A program made the translations under genes and the position numbers. From assembly GCA_002007745.1 (NCBI GenBank), contig CP019882.1, forward strand, positions 1,550,001 through 1,614,000: a stretch of 64,000 nucleotides of DNA, read 5' to 3'. Origin of the DNA: Mycolicibacterium litorale (GTDB taxonomy: Bacteria; Actinomycetota; Actinomycetes; Mycobacteriales; Mycobacteriaceae). Positions 12,387-23,370 of this stretch are shown one piece after another. Under the pieces are notes generated by a model. That model was not told the DNA's origin, ran no database searches, and worked only from the letters and a program-made list of their open reading frames with translations. Every line of letters begins with the position of its first letter. The stretch's first letter is position 1.

Positions 12387-13826
12387 ATGACCGAACTCGG
12401 CAAGGCGCTTCGTGCCGTGCCCACCGCGATTCCGGGCCTGACCATTTGGGAACTGCCCCTGCACGGTGACAATCGGGGCTGGTTCAAGGAGAATTGGCAG
12501 CGCGCGAAAATGGTGGCTGCCGGGATGCCGGATTTCGGTCCGGTCCAGAACAACGTCTCATTCAACGATGCGGCCGGTACTACCCGCGGCATCCACGCCG
12601 AGCCGTGGGACAAGTACATCTCCGTGGCCAGTGGGCGGATCTTCGGCGCCTGGGTCGACCTTCGCGACGGCCCCACGTTCGGGACAGTGGTCACCGCAGA
12701 ACTCGATCCGTCGCGTGCGGTCTTCGTTCCGCAGGGGGTGGGCAACGGCTTTCAGACGCTGGAGCCGAACACGGCCTACACCTACCTGGTCAACGACCAC
12801 TACTCGCCGGACGGCGTCTACACCTCGCTGCACCCCGGCGATGAGACCATCGCCATCGATTGGCCGATTCCGCTGGACACCGCTGAGCTGTCGGCCAAGG
12901 ACCGCGCCCAGGGACCGCTGTCCGACGTCATCCCGATCCGGCCGCGCAAGACGCTGGTGATCGGCGCGGGCGGTCAGCTTGGCCGCGCCCTGCGCGCGGA
13001 ATACGAGGGTGTCGCACACATCGAGTTCGCCGACCGCGCCGAGTTCGACCTCGCCGCCGGTGACCTGGGTGGCGCACGTCCGTGGCGGGAGTACGACACG
13101 ATCGTCAACGCGGCTGCCTATACAGCGGTCGATACCGCCGAGACCGCAGAAGGGCGTGCGGCGGCGTGGGCGGTCAATGTCGCCGCCGTGGCGGAACTGG
13201 CGAAAGTCGCTGCGGCGCATCGTCTCACCCTGGTCCAGGTCTCCAGTGACTACGTCTTCGACGGCACGGCGACGCGGCCCTATCGCGAGGACGACCCGGT
13301 GGCCCCGCTTGGCGTCTACGGTCAGACCAAGGCCGCCGGCGACCAAATTGTGTCCACGCTGGATCGGCACTACCTGCTGCGGACCTCGTGGGTGATCGGT
13401 GCCGGACGAAATTTCGTCCGCACCATGCTCACTCTGGCCGATCGCGGGGTGGACCCCGCCGTGGTGGACGACCAGGTCGGTCGGTTGACGTTCACCTCGG
13501 AGCTGGCCCGGGCGATCCGGCACCTGCTCGACTCCCGGGCGCCGCACGGCACATACAACGTGACGGGATCCGGTGCGACCGGCTCGTGGGCGGATATTGC
13601 CCGGCGCACGTTCGCCCTGGCCGGGCATGACCCAGCGCGGGTACGCCCGGTCTCGACAGCGGAGTACTTCAGCCAGGCCACGAACCCGGTCGCGCCCCGT
13701 CCGGCCAACAGCGTGCTGGACCTGACGAAGATCGAGTCCACGGGGTTCGTGCCCGCCGATGCCGATGAGCTGCTAGCGGGCTATGTGCGCGCCGAGTCCC
13801 GCAGTGCGGACCGCGCAAGCTTGTGA
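12387..13826 (+). CDS. Fused dTDP-4-dehydrorhamnose 3,5-epimerase / 4-reductase (RmlC-RmlD)
   Basis: One 479-residue protein carries the last two steps of dTDP-L-rhamnose synthesis. Residues 1-185 are RmlC-like (cupin): HGDNRGWFKENW, then TRGIHAEPWDKYI with the catalytic-type His, and VPQGVGNGFQTL. Residues 190-479 are RmlD-like: NADPH motif IGAGGQLGRAL, VSSDYVFDG and catalytic YGQTK. The two genes are usually separate, so the fusion is notable. ATG 12387 follows a GGGGAG ribosome site; an ATG at 12380 is out of frame. It ends the 1-13826 operon, 7 bp from the end of the convergent mmpL gene. The frame is open throughout, so both activities are expected. Confidence 0.93.
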   Translation: MTELGKALRAVPTAIPGLTIWELPLHGDNRGWFKENWQRAKMVAAGMPDFGPVQNNVSFNDAAGTTRGIHAEPWDKYISVASGRIFGAWVDLRDGPTFGTVVTAELDPSRAVFVPQGVGNGFQTLEPNTAYTYLVNDHYSPDGVYTSLHPGDETIAIDWPIPLDTAELSAKDRAQGPLSDVIPIRPRKTLVIGAGGQLGRALRAEYEGVAHIEFADRAEFDLAAGDLGGARPWREYDTIVNAAAYTAVDTAETAEGRAAAWAVNVAAVAELAKVAAAHRLTLVQVSSDYVFDGTATRPYREDDPVAPLGVYGQTKAAGDQIVSTLDRHYLLRTSWVIGAGRNFVRTMLTLADRGVDPAVVDDQVGRLTFTSELARAIRHLLDSRAPHGTYNVTGSGATGSWADIARRTFALAGHDPARVRPVSTAEYFSQATNPVAPRPANSVLDLTKIESTGFVPADADELLAGYVRAESRSADRASL

Positions 13827-13833
13827 TCACGAA

Positions 13834-16769
13834 TCACACTGTGGTTTTGGGGATCTCGGCAGTGGCCACGTCATCATGGCGGGCCTGCGGCAACATGTAG
13901 GCCCGGGTCAGCGGTCGTGGACCGCTGTCGCGCAGCATCACACTGGCCGGGCGCGGCCGGACGATCTGGGGCCACCAGAACCAGCGGCCGAGCAAGACCG
14001 CGATCGCCGGTGTCATGAATGACCGCACAACCAGGGTGTCGAACAACAGACCCATGCCGATGGTGGTGCCGACCTGCCCGATGATCTGTAGGTCGCTGGC
14101 CACCATCGCGGCCATGGTGAAGGCAAAAACCAGGCCGGCGTTGGTCACCACCTTGCCGGTGCCCCCATGGCGCGGATGATCCCGGTATTGATTCCGGCAC
14201 CGAGTTCTTCCTTGATCCGGGAAACCAGCAGCAGGTTGTAGTCCGAGCCGACGGCGAGCAGCACGATCACCGACATCGGCAGCACCATCCAGTGCAACTT
14301 GATACCCAGGATGTATTGCCAGAGCAGCACTGACAGCCCGAATGACGCGCCGAGCGAGAGCGCCACCGTTCCCACGATGACCAATGCCGCGATCAGGCTT
14401 CGCGTGATGAGCAGCATGATGATGAAGATCAGGCAGAGAGCGCCGACGGCGGCGATCCACAGGTCGTATTTCGAACCGTCGCTGAAATCCTTGAAGGTGG
14501 CTGCGGTACCGGCGATATAGATCTGGGAGCCTCGGAGCGGCGTTGTCTTGAGGGCTTCCTCGGCTGCCGTCCTGATCTTGGCGACGGTCGCGATGCCCTC
14601 GGGCGACGCGGGGTCGTCCTTATGGGAGATGATGAAGCGGGCCGACTTCCCGTCGGGCGAGAGGTAGGCGCTCATCGCCCGCTGAAAGTCCGAATTCTGG
14701 AAGATCTCTGGTGGTAGGTAGAAGGTATCGTCGTCTTGCGCGGCGTCGAATGCCTGTCCCATGGCAGCGGTGTTCGAGTTGGAATCGTCGAGAACGCTGA
14801 AACTTCCGGACATGGTGGCGTGCATCTTCAGCATCGTGCCGCGCATGGTTTCCATGATCGCGATGATCTGCGGGATTTGCTCCAGCAGCTGGGGCATCAA
14901 CTTGTCCAGCTCGCCGACCGCGGTCAGCATTTCCTTCATCTTGTCGTTGAGGACGTCGATGCTGTCTATTCCCTCGAATACCGAGCGTATCGCCCAGCAC
15001 AGCGGGATGTCGTAGCAGTGCGGTTCCCAGTAGAAGTAATTGCGTATGGGCCTGAAGAAATCGTCGAAATCCGCTGCGTTGTTGCGCAAACCGTCGATGA
15101 CCGCGGTCATTTCGCTCGTGATGAGGAATGAGTCGTGGGTTACGTCATTGAGCCGCTTCTGCAACTCGTACATGTACTTCATCAACACTATTTGCTTGTC
15201 GATGAGCTTGACCTGCAGGAGCAGGTCGTTGACGCGGGATTTCATGAAGTTCATGGTGCTTTGCATGCCGGCGTTCTGCATACTCAGCAGAAAGGGGATC
15301 GATGTGTGTTCGATCGGTGTTCCCTCGGGCCGCGTAATGCCCTGGACGCGGGATACGCCCGGGACCTTGAAAATCGCTTTCGCAACTTTGTGGAGAACGA
15401 GGAAGTCCGCGGAGTTGCGCAGATCATGGTCGGATTCGACCATCAAGATGTCGGGCATCATGCGCGCTTGGGAGAAATGTCGGTCGGCGGCCGCGTTGCC
15501 GACGTTGGCCGGAACGTCCTGCGGGATGTAGAGCCGATCGTTATAGCTTGTCTGGTAGCCGGGAAGCGCGACCAGACCGACCAGTGCGATCGCTATCGTC
15601 GCGACCAGAATGGGCACGGGCCACCGGACGACCGCCGTACCGATCCGCCGCCATCGGCGGCTCTTGATCCTGTGTTTCGGATCGAACAATCCGAACCGGC
15701 TTCCCACCGCCAGAGCCGAGGGAACCAGCGTGATGGCGACGCCGACCGCGGCGAGCATGCCGACTGCCGAGGGCACCCCCATGCTCTGGAAGATGGGCAG
15801 TCTGGTGAAACTGAGGCACAGCATCGCTCCGGCGATGGTCAGGCCGCTGCCTAGCACGACGGGGGCGACGCTACGGAAGGTGCTGTAGAAGGCGGTTTCG
15901 ATATCCTCAGCGTTCTGGCGCGCCTCGTGATATCGGCCGAAGAAGAAGATTCCGTAGTCCGTCCCTGCGGCCATCGCCAGGGCAACCAGCAGACTGGTGG
16001 CGAACGTCGACAGGCCGATGACGTGGTGGTCGGCGAGGAACGCGACGACGCCGCGGGCGACCAGTACTTCGACACCGACGGTGAGCAGCAGGCCGACGAC
16101 GGTGACGATGGAGCGGTAGACCAACAGCAGCACCGCGAAGATGATCACCGCTCCGACGGCGGTCATCTTGATCATGGAGTGGTCGCCGGCGTGTTGCATG
16201 TCCGACACCAGCGCCGCCGGACCGGTCACGTAGACCTTGATTCCGGGCGGGGCTGGGGTCCGCTCGACGATGCCCCGGACCGCGGCGATGGACTGCTGGC
16301 CCAGCGTCGTGCCCTGGTTGCCGGCCAGATTCAGTTGCAGGTAAACGGCTTTGCCGTCTTTGCTCTGCGCGCCGGGTGCGGTGAGGCGATCGCCCCAGAG
16401 ATCTTGGACGTGCTCGACATGGCGAGTATCGCTCTTGAGCGCACGGACGAGTCCGTCGTAGTAGGTGTGGGCCTGGTCCCCGAGTTCCTGCTGCCCCTCC
16501 ATGACCAGCATGGCGAAGCTGTCGCTGGTGGATTCTTTGAACTCGTTGCCCATCCGGTGCATGGCGACCACCGCCGGAGCGTCCTGCGGGGCCATCGGCA
16601 CGGAGCGGTCCCGTCCGACGGTTTCCAGCCAGGGCACGAAAAATGTCACCAGGACCGTGAACGCCAGCCACGCCACGATGATGAGCGGCGACAGCGCACG
16701 GATAGCCCGCGCTATCCGTGGCCGACTGGGTTCAGGACTTGGCTCCGCCCCGAATTCGATATCCGGCAC
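13834..16769 (-). CDS. MmpL family (RND-type) lipid transporter, downstream copy; -1 frameshift near 14162
   Basis: Inner-membrane exporter of mycobacterial envelope lipids. GTG 16769 directly abuts the stop of the upstream mmpL. The architecture is typical: an N-terminal TM segment ([16 protein letters not shown]), a periplasmic domain, a bundle with [17 protein letters not shown], a second periplasmic domain with [12 protein letters not shown], and a C-terminal bundle with [15 protein letters not shown]. The frame breaks after NTGIIRAM. The C-terminal part ([20 protein letters not shown] to the end) continues in another frame to 13834 and matches the intact neighbour, which reads [10 protein letters not shown] there. 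One extra C in the five-C run at 14162-14166 (+ strand) restores about 978 residues. Probably functional with a sequence error; if the shift is real, the last transmembrane segments are lost. Confidence 0.9.
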
Positions 16770-19652
16770 TTACTTCTCTTGGTTCAGCAACAGGGCACGC
16801 ACCAGGGGCCGCGGTCCTGTGGGTCGGAGCATCGTGCTGGCGGGACGGGGCCGAACCTGTTGCGGCCACCAGAACCAGCGCCCCAACAGTGCCGCGATGG
16901 ATGGTGTCATGAACGCGCGCACGATCAGCGTGTCGAAGAGCAGGCCCAAGGCGATCGTGGTGCCCACTTGACCGAGGCTGACCAAATCACTGACCAGCAT
17001 GGACGCCATGGTGAACGCGAACACGAGGCCGGCGGTCGTCACGACCTTGCCGGTTCCGGCCATCGCCCGGATGATGCCGGTGTTGATGCCGGCCGCCAAC
17101 TCCTCTTTCATACGGGATACCAGCAACAGGTTGTAATCCGATCCGACGGCCAACAGGATGATCACCGTCATCACGAATACTGACCAGTGCAACTGGATGC
17201 CCAGCAGATATTGCCAGACGAGCACCGACATGCCGAAAGATGCACCCAGCGAAAGCAATACGGTGCCGACGATCACCATCGCGGCAATAAGGCTTCTGGT
17301 GACGATCAGCATGACGATGAAGATGAGGCACAGCGCCGCCACCACCGCGATCATCATGTCGTAGGACGTGCCCTGCACAACGTCTTTCACCAGTGCCGCT
17401 GTGCCGGCGAGGGAGATTTGAGAACCCTCCAGCGGCGTGCCTTTGAGGGCTTCCTCGGCTGCGCTCTTAATCGCATCGACTCGTCCGACCCCTTCGGGCG
17501 ATGTGGGGTCCCCCTTCTGCGAGACGAGCATGCGGACGGCCTTTCCGTCCGGCGATATGAAGATCTTCATCACGCGCTGGAAGTCCGGATTCTTGAAGAT
17601 TTCCGGCCCGATATAGAACGAGTCATCGTTTTGCGCGGCATCGAACGCCTTGCCCATGGCCGTCGAATTCGTATTGCTGTCATCCATCTGGCTGAAGACG
17701 CCGGACATGGTGGCGTGCATGGTGAGCAGCATCGTCCGCATGCTGTCCATGATCGAGATCATCTCGGGGAACTGCGCGAGCAGTTGCGGCATGATCGCGT
17801 CGATTTCATCCAGGTTCTTGACCAGCTCGCCAAGCTTCTCGGTCATGCCGTCGACACCGTCGAGAATGTCGAAAATGCTTCTCACGGACCAACACAGGGG
17901 GATGTCGAAGCAGTGCGGTTCCCAATAGAGGTAGTTGCGGATCGGCCGGAAGAAATCCTCGAAATCCGCGATATGGTCGCGCAACTGGTTGGTGATGTCC
18001 TCCATCTCGTGGGTGCTCTTGACCATGCTGTGCATGGTGGTCGACATCTGCTGCAGCAGGGTGTACATGTGCCGCATGATGGCGATCGTCTGCTCTAATT
18101 GGTCGGCTTGGGTGAGCAGGTCATTCATGCGTTCTTTCTGAAAGAACATGAACTGTTGCTGGCCGGCTTGTTGCATGCTCATCAGATACGGGATCGTCGT
18201 GTGTGCGATCGGGGTACCTTCGGGCCGCGTGATCGCCTGGACTTTGTCGATTCCGGGAACGGCCAGCACCGCCTTGGCCAGCTTGTTCAATATCAGGAAG
18301 TCCGCCGGATTCCGGAGATCGTGGTCCGCTTCGACCATCAATATCTCGGGCGCCATCATCGCCGACTGGGAAAAGTGCCGGGATGCGGCCGCAACCCCCT
18401 CAGCGGCGGGAATGTTCTTGGGAAGAAAGTGCTGTTCGTTGTAGTCGGGTTTGAATCCGGGCAATGTCAACACCCCGACCAGCGTGATCGCCAGGGAGGC
18501 GACGAGTACGGGGCCCGGCCATCGAACGATCGCAGTTCCGATTCTGCGCCACCCGAGTACTTTCTTGGTCCGCTTGGGCTCGAACAAGCCGAAGCGGCTT
18601 CCTGCCGCGATGACTGCGGGAACCAGCGTCAGAGCGACGGCGACCGCGACCATGATGCCCACCGCACACGGAACACCGAGGGCTTGGAAGGCCGGCAGCC
18701 GGGTGAAGCTGAGGCAGAGTGTCGCTCCCGCTACGGTCATGCCCGTCGCCAGGACGACTTTGGCGACGCTGCGATATGTGGTGTAGTACGCGGTCTCGCG
18801 ATCCTCCCCGGCGAGCCGGGCCTCGTGGTATCGGCCGATGAAGAATATGCCGTAGTCCGTCCCGGCCGCGATCACGAGCGCGACCAGCAGGTTCACCGCA
18901 AAAGTCGTCAACCCGATGATCTCGTGATGACCGAGTAGGGCAACGAAGCCCCGTGCGGCAGAGAGTTGAATGCCGACGATGAGCAACAACACGATGACCG
19001 TCAGTGGCGAACGGTAGACGAACAGCAGGATCAGGCAGATCACCGCGATGCTGACCATCGTGACGGTTGCGACCGTACTGTTCCCGCTGGAGCTCATATC
19101 GGCGGCAATCGCCGCCGGGCCGGTGACATAGGCCTTGATCCCCGGTGGTGCGGGCGTCTGGTCGACGATGTGTTGTACCGCCCGGACTGACTCGTTGGCC
19201 AGGGCGGCGCCCGGTCTACCGGCAAGCGAGAGTTGAACGTAGGCCGCTTTGCCGTCGTCGCTCTCCGCGGCGCCGCTGGTGAGCGGGTCGCCCCAGAAAT
19301 TCTGGATGTGCTGCACATGCTTCGGGTCGCTGCGCAGCTGGCGGATCAAGCCGTCGTAATAGCGGTGGGCGTCGTCACCAAGGGTCTGCTGCCCCTCCAA
19401 CACGATCATCGCAGGGGCGGTACCGGAATCGGATTCCTCGAAAGCCTCCGCCATCCGCTGCGCTGCCACGAACGACGGCGCGTCGGTCGGATTCTGCGAT
19501 ATCGCGCGTTCGGCCTCGACCTGCTCGAGTGTGGGGACGCCGACGGAGAAGCCGACGACGATAGCCAGCCAGCCCAGGATGACGAGCACAGAGAATCGGC
19601 GGATCGTCCGCGCCGCCAATGACTGACCGGTGTGCAGATGATGGTTGCTCAT
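16770..19652 (-). CDS. MmpL family (RND-type) lipid transporter, upstream copy
   Basis: Intact 960-residue paralogue of the neighbouring mmpL. ATG 19652 overlaps the mmpS stop (ATGA), which argues against a start 90 bp further upstream. It has a TM near the N-terminus ([18 protein letters not shown]), two periplasmic domains, [17 protein letters not shown] and [15 protein letters not shown] in the membrane bundles, and the motif [12 protein letters not shown] in the second periplasmic domain. Paired mmpL genes behind an mmpS are the standard arrangement in GPL loci (mmpS4-mmpL4a-mmpL4b), where they move the lipopeptide across the inner membrane. The same role is inferred here; the substrate cannot be read from the sequence. 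Confidence 0.93.
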   Translation of the reverse strand: MSNHHLHTGQSLAARTIRRFSVLVILGWLAIVVGFSVGVPTLEQVEAERAISQNPTDAPSFVAAQRMAEAFEESDSGTAPAMIVLEGQQTLGDDAHRYYDGLIRQLRSDPKHVQHIQNFWGDPLTSGAAESDDGKAAYVQLSLAGRPGAALANESVRAVQHIVDQTPAPPGIKAYVTGPAAIAADMSSSGNSTVATVTMVSIAVICLILLFVYRSPLTVIVLLLIVGIQLSAARGFVALLGHHEIIGLTTFAVNLLVALVIAAGTDYGIFFIGRYHEARLAGEDRETAYYTTYRSVAKVVLATGMTVAGATLCLSFTRLPAFQALGVPCAVGIMVAVAVALTLVPAVIAAGSRFGLFEPKRTKKVLGWRRIGTAIVRWPGPVLVASLAITLVGVLTLPGFKPDYNEQHFLPKNIPAAEGVAAASRHFSQSAMMAPEILMVEADHDLRNPADFLILNKLAKAVLAVPGIDKVQAITRPEGTPIAHTTIPYLMSMQQAGQQQFMFFQKERMNDLLTQADQLEQTIAIMRHMYTLLQQMSTTMHSMVKSTHEMEDITNQLRDHIADFEDFFRPIRNYLYWEPHCFDIPLCWSVRSIFDILDGVDGMTEKLGELVKNLDEIDAIMPQLLAQFPEMISIMDSMRTMLLTMHATMSGVFSQMDDSNTNSTAMGKAFDAAQNDDSFYIGPEIFKNPDFQRVMKIFISPDGKAVRMLVSQKGDPTSPEGVGRVDAIKSAAEEALKGTPLEGSQISLAGTAALVKDVVQGTSYDMMIAVVAALCLIFIVMLIVTRSLIAAMVIVGTVLLSLGASFGMSVLVWQYLLGIQLHWSVFVMTVIILLAVGSDYNLLLVSRMKEELAAGINTGIIRAMAGTGKVVTTAGLVFAFTMASMLVSDLVSLGQVGTTIALGLLFDTLIVRAFMTPSIAALLGRWFWWPQQVRPRPASTMLRPTGPRPLVRALLLNQEK

Positions 19653-20260
19653 GCGGCCTTCAGCAGACAGGCGACGAACGAACTCACTTCGTGCGTTGTG
19701 GTGTTCTCCGCCTTGACCACGCCGTCGACGGTGATTCGGCATCCGATGGTGTCGGTATCACCTTGCGCGGCGATACTTCCGATGCCAGCGGTCACCGATA
19801 TCGGGAAGCCCAATGACCATGGCAGGGTTACGTTTTGATGCACCGGGTCACCGTTTTCGTCGAAATAACTGACCTGCGCCTGCGTTCCGGGCGGCCCGAA
19901 TACCTCGTACTTCAGAATCTTGGGGTTGTAGGGTTTGCTCTTTGTTTTCTCGGTGTCGCCGTAGGCGAGTGACTTCTCGTTGCCGAAGATGTTGTGCAGG
20001 CGTGACACCGCCAGGCCGCCCGCGGCGAGAACGATGATGACGACCAACGGAATCCACAACTGAGCCAGTGCCTTGAGCGCCGAGACTCGGCGCCGGCGCT
20101 TCGTGCGCGGTCGACTCTGGCCTTCCAGTGTGGGGGCGGGCGCGCCGTTGGGCGGCACCTGGTCGTCGCGGCGGGGCAGAGCGGCGAGGTCCGGCTGAGT
20201 CTGCTCAGTGTCGGGCAAACTACCTTCGATCACCGCACGTCGACCTTTCACGTCGTCCAA
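19649..20260 (-). CDS. MmpS family membrane accessory protein
   Basis: A protein of about 203 residues: a hydrophilic Arg-rich N-terminus, one TM segment ([18 protein letters not shown]), then the periplasmic MmpS domain with [43 protein letters not shown] and the Cys near the end (VACLLKAA). MmpS proteins partner the MmpL encoded downstream. The start is TTG 20260 with AGGAG about 9 bp upstream; GTG 20251 is an alternative. It is the first gene of the mmpS-mmpL-mmpL operon, and the stop overlaps the mmpL start. Confidence 0.93.
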   Translation of the reverse strand: MDDVKGRRAVIEGSLPDTEQTQPDLAALPRRDDQVPPNGAPAPTLEGQSRPRTKRRRRVSALKALAQLWIPLVVIIVLAAGGLAVSRLHNIFGNEKSLAYGDTEKTKSKPYNPKILKYEVFGPPGTQAQVSYFDENGDPVHQNVTLPWSLGFPISVTAGIGSIAAQGDTDTIGCRITVDGVVKAENTTTHEVSSFVACLLKAA

Positions 20261-20635
20261 GTGCTACAGCTCCTAGTCCTGGCCAGCGAGTAGAGAGATG
20301 CGAAACCGATCAGCCTTGGGCATCTCTCACGACCGCCGAAGGCGGCCGGCACTGCTCGCTCGTAGGCAGGGTCCCCGCAAACCAGCGGCCGCGTCGAGAG
20401 TGCGACCGATCTTGACGAGAGTCAATCATGTCGACGCCCTCCGTGTGGCTCTTTGCGCTGCAAACGAGGAGCATACGCGTAAGGGTAAACACGAAACCGT
20501 GGTAACGGCTAAGTTTTATGTCGACTCATAAGGTGGGGTGGTCAGGGATCCCGCAAGGACGCGGCCAGCTGTGCAGCCGGCCCCGGGACACGAACTGCCA
20601 AGCATCGCCGGGGCTGATTATGGAACACGTTCCTG
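20261..20635 (-). promoter_or_regulatory. Promoter region of the mmpS-mmpL-mmpL operon with inverted repeat
   Basis: A gene-free gap between mmpS and the upstream acyltransferase, both on the - strand. It must hold the mmpS promoter unless the operon extends from the acyltransferase. At 20412-20425 there is a perfect inverted repeat, TTGAC-GAGA-GTCAA, that could be an operator. No convincing -10/-35 pair was identified, and no small ORF of note. Confidence 0.4.
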
Positions 20636-22033
20636 CTAGTCGATGTCGGCGGTCAGACCGAACTCTGCGAGCGTCACTACGGCGAGCTCACGCAACTGCG
20701 ATCTGCTGGTCACGGAATCTGAGTGGTAGCCGCGCACGCAGACACCGACTTGGTTGATCTCGGTCGAGGTTCCGACGAAGACCTGCAGTAGACCGCCCGT
20801 CCGTTCCAGCCATCCCCGGGTGACATTCTGGCTCGCCCCGCGGGCGAACATCGAGTTGCACAGTGTGCCGTCCGGCCGAATGGCGGCCGGACCGGTGTCA
20901 CCCAGATTCGAACACACCGCGGGTTGGTCGGGATCGCTGACCGCGTAGTCGATCAGGTGCTGCCACGCACGTTTCGGCGTGAAAGGGGTCAGCGCAACAA
21001 GGCCGGCCGACTCGTCAGGGGTGTCTTGGGTGCTGGTCAGCGCCTGTTTGATCGCGGCACGGGCCTCGCTCAGGTCGGCGGTCACCCCCGTTGGATCGAT
21101 TCCCACCCGGACGAAGGAGACCGCGACGGCGCGCGCGTCGTCCATGGTGCGCGTGTTCACGGTGAGCAGCATCTTGACGTCGTCGCTGCCGCCGTGCTGC
21201 CGTCCCATGTGCCGGTCGAGTCGCGCCGTGAACGCCGCAGCCAGAGCGCTGGCCGTTCCGCCCAGCGCCTTGGCCCGGTCGTTCCATTCGTCCAACCGGA
21301 TTCGTATCCAGATGCTGGGCACGATGATCGTGTCGTCCGCGCCGCTGGTCAGCGGTGGCGGCGGTAAGGCTGCTTGGGCCTGGGTATGAACCACATCTTG
21401 TTGACGCCGTCGAGCCTCTTTGAGGGCGGCGAGCACAGCCCTCCCGACTGCGGGCGCATCGTGTACGGCCTGGCGGGTGTCTTCGGCCAGCGCGTTCAGT
21501 CGAGAACGGGACTTCGGCGGCGGATATCCGAGATCGCGGGTAAGGCCCATCAGTGCCTCGGTCACTGCGACCGCGGCGCCGATCCCATCGATAACGTAAT
21601 GCGACAACACCAGACTGACGGCAGTCGATCCGTCGCTGAGCGGAACCACGCTGATCCGCCAACCGGGTCCCGACTCGGGATCGATCGGCAATTGCGTGCG
21701 TTCATCGAACCAGTCATCGAGTTCGGCGCGCGGGCGGATGGTTACGGCGATATCCAGCGGTGCGGGTGCCGGATCTGAAACCCAGCGCCACCGGCCGAAG
21801 GGCAGCGGCGACCGCTCGATGAGCCGCCCCATCATGCCTTGGCCCAGGGCATCGCGGAAATGCTCGAGACCCTTCAGGTCGACCTCATGCTTATAGAGCC
21901 AGCCGACCTGCATCACCTCTTTTTGACCGGCAGCCCGATGTCCTGCATAAAAGGCTTGGTCCATCAAATCGAGCCGATTGTCCGGCCGTGCACCCTCGTG
22001 TGATGCGCGGGCCGGGCGGTCTTGAATCGTCAC
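20636..22033 (-). CDS. Condensation-fold (PapA / WS-DGAT-like) acyltransferase
   Basis: About 465 residues. The fold signature is SHYVIDGIGAA (HxxxDG) near residue 160, the catalytic motif shared by NRPS condensation domains, PapA acyltransferases and wax-ester/DGAT enzymes. A second family-like stretch is ICSNLG-type (VCSNLGDTGPAAIRPDG) near residue 380. It has no TM segment. GTG 22033 is preceded by GGAGG at good spacing; GTG 22054 is a less likely start. In mycobacterial lipid loci such proteins (PapA3, PapA1) acylate sugars or transfer polyketide-derived acyl chains. Its position beside the exporter suggests acyl transfer onto the final glycolipid, but donor and acceptor are unknown. Confidence 0.75.
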   Translation of the reverse strand: MTIQDRPARASHEGARPDNRLDLMDQAFYAGHRAAGQKEVMQVGWLYKHEVDLKGLEHFRDALGQGMMGRLIERSPLPFGRWRWVSDPAPAPLDIAVTIRPRAELDDWFDERTQLPIDPESGPGWRISVVPLSDGSTAVSLVLSHYVIDGIGAAVAVTEALMGLTRDLGYPPPKSRSRLNALAEDTRQAVHDAPAVGRAVLAALKEARRRQQDVVHTQAQAALPPPPLTSGADDTIIVPSIWIRIRLDEWNDRAKALGGTASALAAAFTARLDRHMGRQHGGSDDVKMLLTVNTRTMDDARAVAVSFVRVGIDPTGVTADLSEARAAIKQALTSTQDTPDESAGLVALTPFTPKRAWQHLIDYAVSDPDQPAVCSNLGDTGPAAIRPDGTLCNSMFARGASQNVTRGWLERTGGLLQVFVGTSTEINQVGVCVRGYHSDSVTSRSQLRELAVVTLAEFGLTADID

Positions 22034-22231
22034 GTGGAAAGCCTCCGTTGGCACCGGGTCTGCCCGCGACCCCCGCTACGGCGCCGCATCGACAGGTCGA
22101 ACCGAATCTAAGTGAGCGTCAGAGTAACCGACTGGTTGTTTTCGGATGGCTGATGTCGCACCGCTTACACCAGGAGACCGCAAAGTCTCGATACCTTGTC
22201 GAAGCACTCGCAAAAACCCTATTGTGCGGCT
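22034..22231. promoter_or_regulatory. Divergent promoter region between acyltransferase and sulfotransferase
   Basis: Roughly 200 bp separating a leftward and a rightward gene, locally more A/T-rich near 22120-22230. It presumably holds promoters for both directions. No operator or clear promoter hexamers were recognised. Confidence 0.35.
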
Positions 22232-23278
22232 GTGATCAACAGTCGGACCAGCGCCGCGAATCCCGTTGGAAGCCCCTCCGGCTCACACTCACCGCGGTCG
22301 GCCGCCGACCCGGAACGCCGGAAGCGTCCGGTAGCACTATTCATATTGGGTAATGGTCGGTCCGGGACCTCGGCTCTGACCCAGGTTCTCGCGCTGTGCG
22401 GTGCTGCGCTTCCGCCCGGCCTGTTGGGAGCGACCTCGGAGAATCCACGAGGATTTTTCGAGCCGCGCGCCGTCATTCACCTGAACCAGGCGATCCTGCA
22501 TGCGCACGGCAGCTCGGGGTACGACATGGCGCTCGACGCCTATCAGGAAGGAGCGTTCGAGGTCGAGAAGAACAGTGTCTGGGTGGCCAAGGTCAAGGAC
22601 TACCTCACCAGCCTGCCGGCCGCTCCGCTGTTGGTGGTCAAGGAACCGAAGACGACGACGGTGTCCGGGATCTGGTTCGAGGCGGCGCGGCAGGCAGGAT
22701 TCGACGTCGCCACCGTGATCGCCGTGCGCCACCCGGAGGAGATCATCGGATCGCTGGAGAAGCGTGCCAGACAGCAGAATTATGTCGAAGCCTCGCCGGA
22801 ACTCACGTGTGCGTGGTGGTTGAAATACAGCTTGCTTGCCGAGCGCGAAACCAGGGGAGTACCGCGTGTATTCGTGGAATACACCAATCTCCTCGAGGAT
22901 TGGCGCCGGGAGATGAAGCGGATTTCAGCAGCGCTTGCGATCGATCTCAACGTGCGCGACGAGACCGGCGTCGGTGACTTCCTCACCCCGAATCTCCGTC
23001 ACCACCGAACCGGCGGCCCAGTGGCCGAACCGTTCGGCACCGACTGGATCGGCACGGTTTACGCTGCCTTGAGCGCCGCCGCGCGCGATGAGTCGTTGGA
23101 TGCCGCCGCGCTGGATCGCGTCTTCGACGGATATCGCGCGTGCGAGCGGGGATTTCGCCAGGCGCTCGACGATTCCCGTCGCTACCGCAACCTCGACCGG
23201 CTGCTGCCTCCGTTCGTCGTCAAGCTGGGTCTGGAGACGTTGGCGCTGGCTCACCGACGCAAGGGGACGTGGGCATAG
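22232..23278 (+). CDS. PAPS-dependent sulfotransferase
   Basis: Predicted to transfer sulfate from PAPS to a hydroxyl, probably on a sugar or hydroxy-amino acid of the envelope lipid. The N-terminal motif LGNGRSGTSAL is the 5'-phosphosulfate loop, and VRHPEEIIGSLEKR fits the 3'-phosphate-binding segment. There is no signal peptide, so it is cytoplasmic. The start is uncertain: the frame is open from 22196 (TTG), and GTG 22232 was chosen because everything before about residue 35 is low-complexity. It lies 92 bp ahead of a GPL-type glycosyltransferase. Sulfated GPLs are known from a few rapid-growing mycobacteria, so a sulfated lipid is plausible here. Confidence 0.8.
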   Translation: MINSRTSAANPVGSPSGSHSPRSAADPERRKRPVALFILGNGRSGTSALTQVLALCGAALPPGLLGATSENPRGFFEPRAVIHLNQAILHAHGSSGYDMALDAYQEGAFEVEKNSVWVAKVKDYLTSLPAAPLLVVKEPKTTTVSGIWFEAARQAGFDVATVIAVRHPEEIIGSLEKRARQQNYVEASPELTCAWWLKYSLLAERETRGVPRVFVEYTNLLEDWRREMKRISAALAIDLNVRDETGVGDFLTPNLRHHRTGGPVAEPFGTDWIGTVYAALSAAARDESLDAAALDRVFDGYRACERGFRQALDDSRRYRNLDRLLPPFVVKLGLETLALAHRRKGTWA

Positions 23279-23370
23279 GTGATGTGGCTGCCAGGCGGCC
23301 GAACCGCGAAGTTCGACGTCATCGGATCGAGGCGAAGGCGGGTATGGGGATTGACAGCGGGAGCGATCCG

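Noticed and set aside
13822-13838. A CRP-like palindrome TGTGA-N7-TCACA
   Set aside because: The spacer is seven bases instead of six and it lies between two convergent stop codons, not in a promoter; at most a weak terminator stem.
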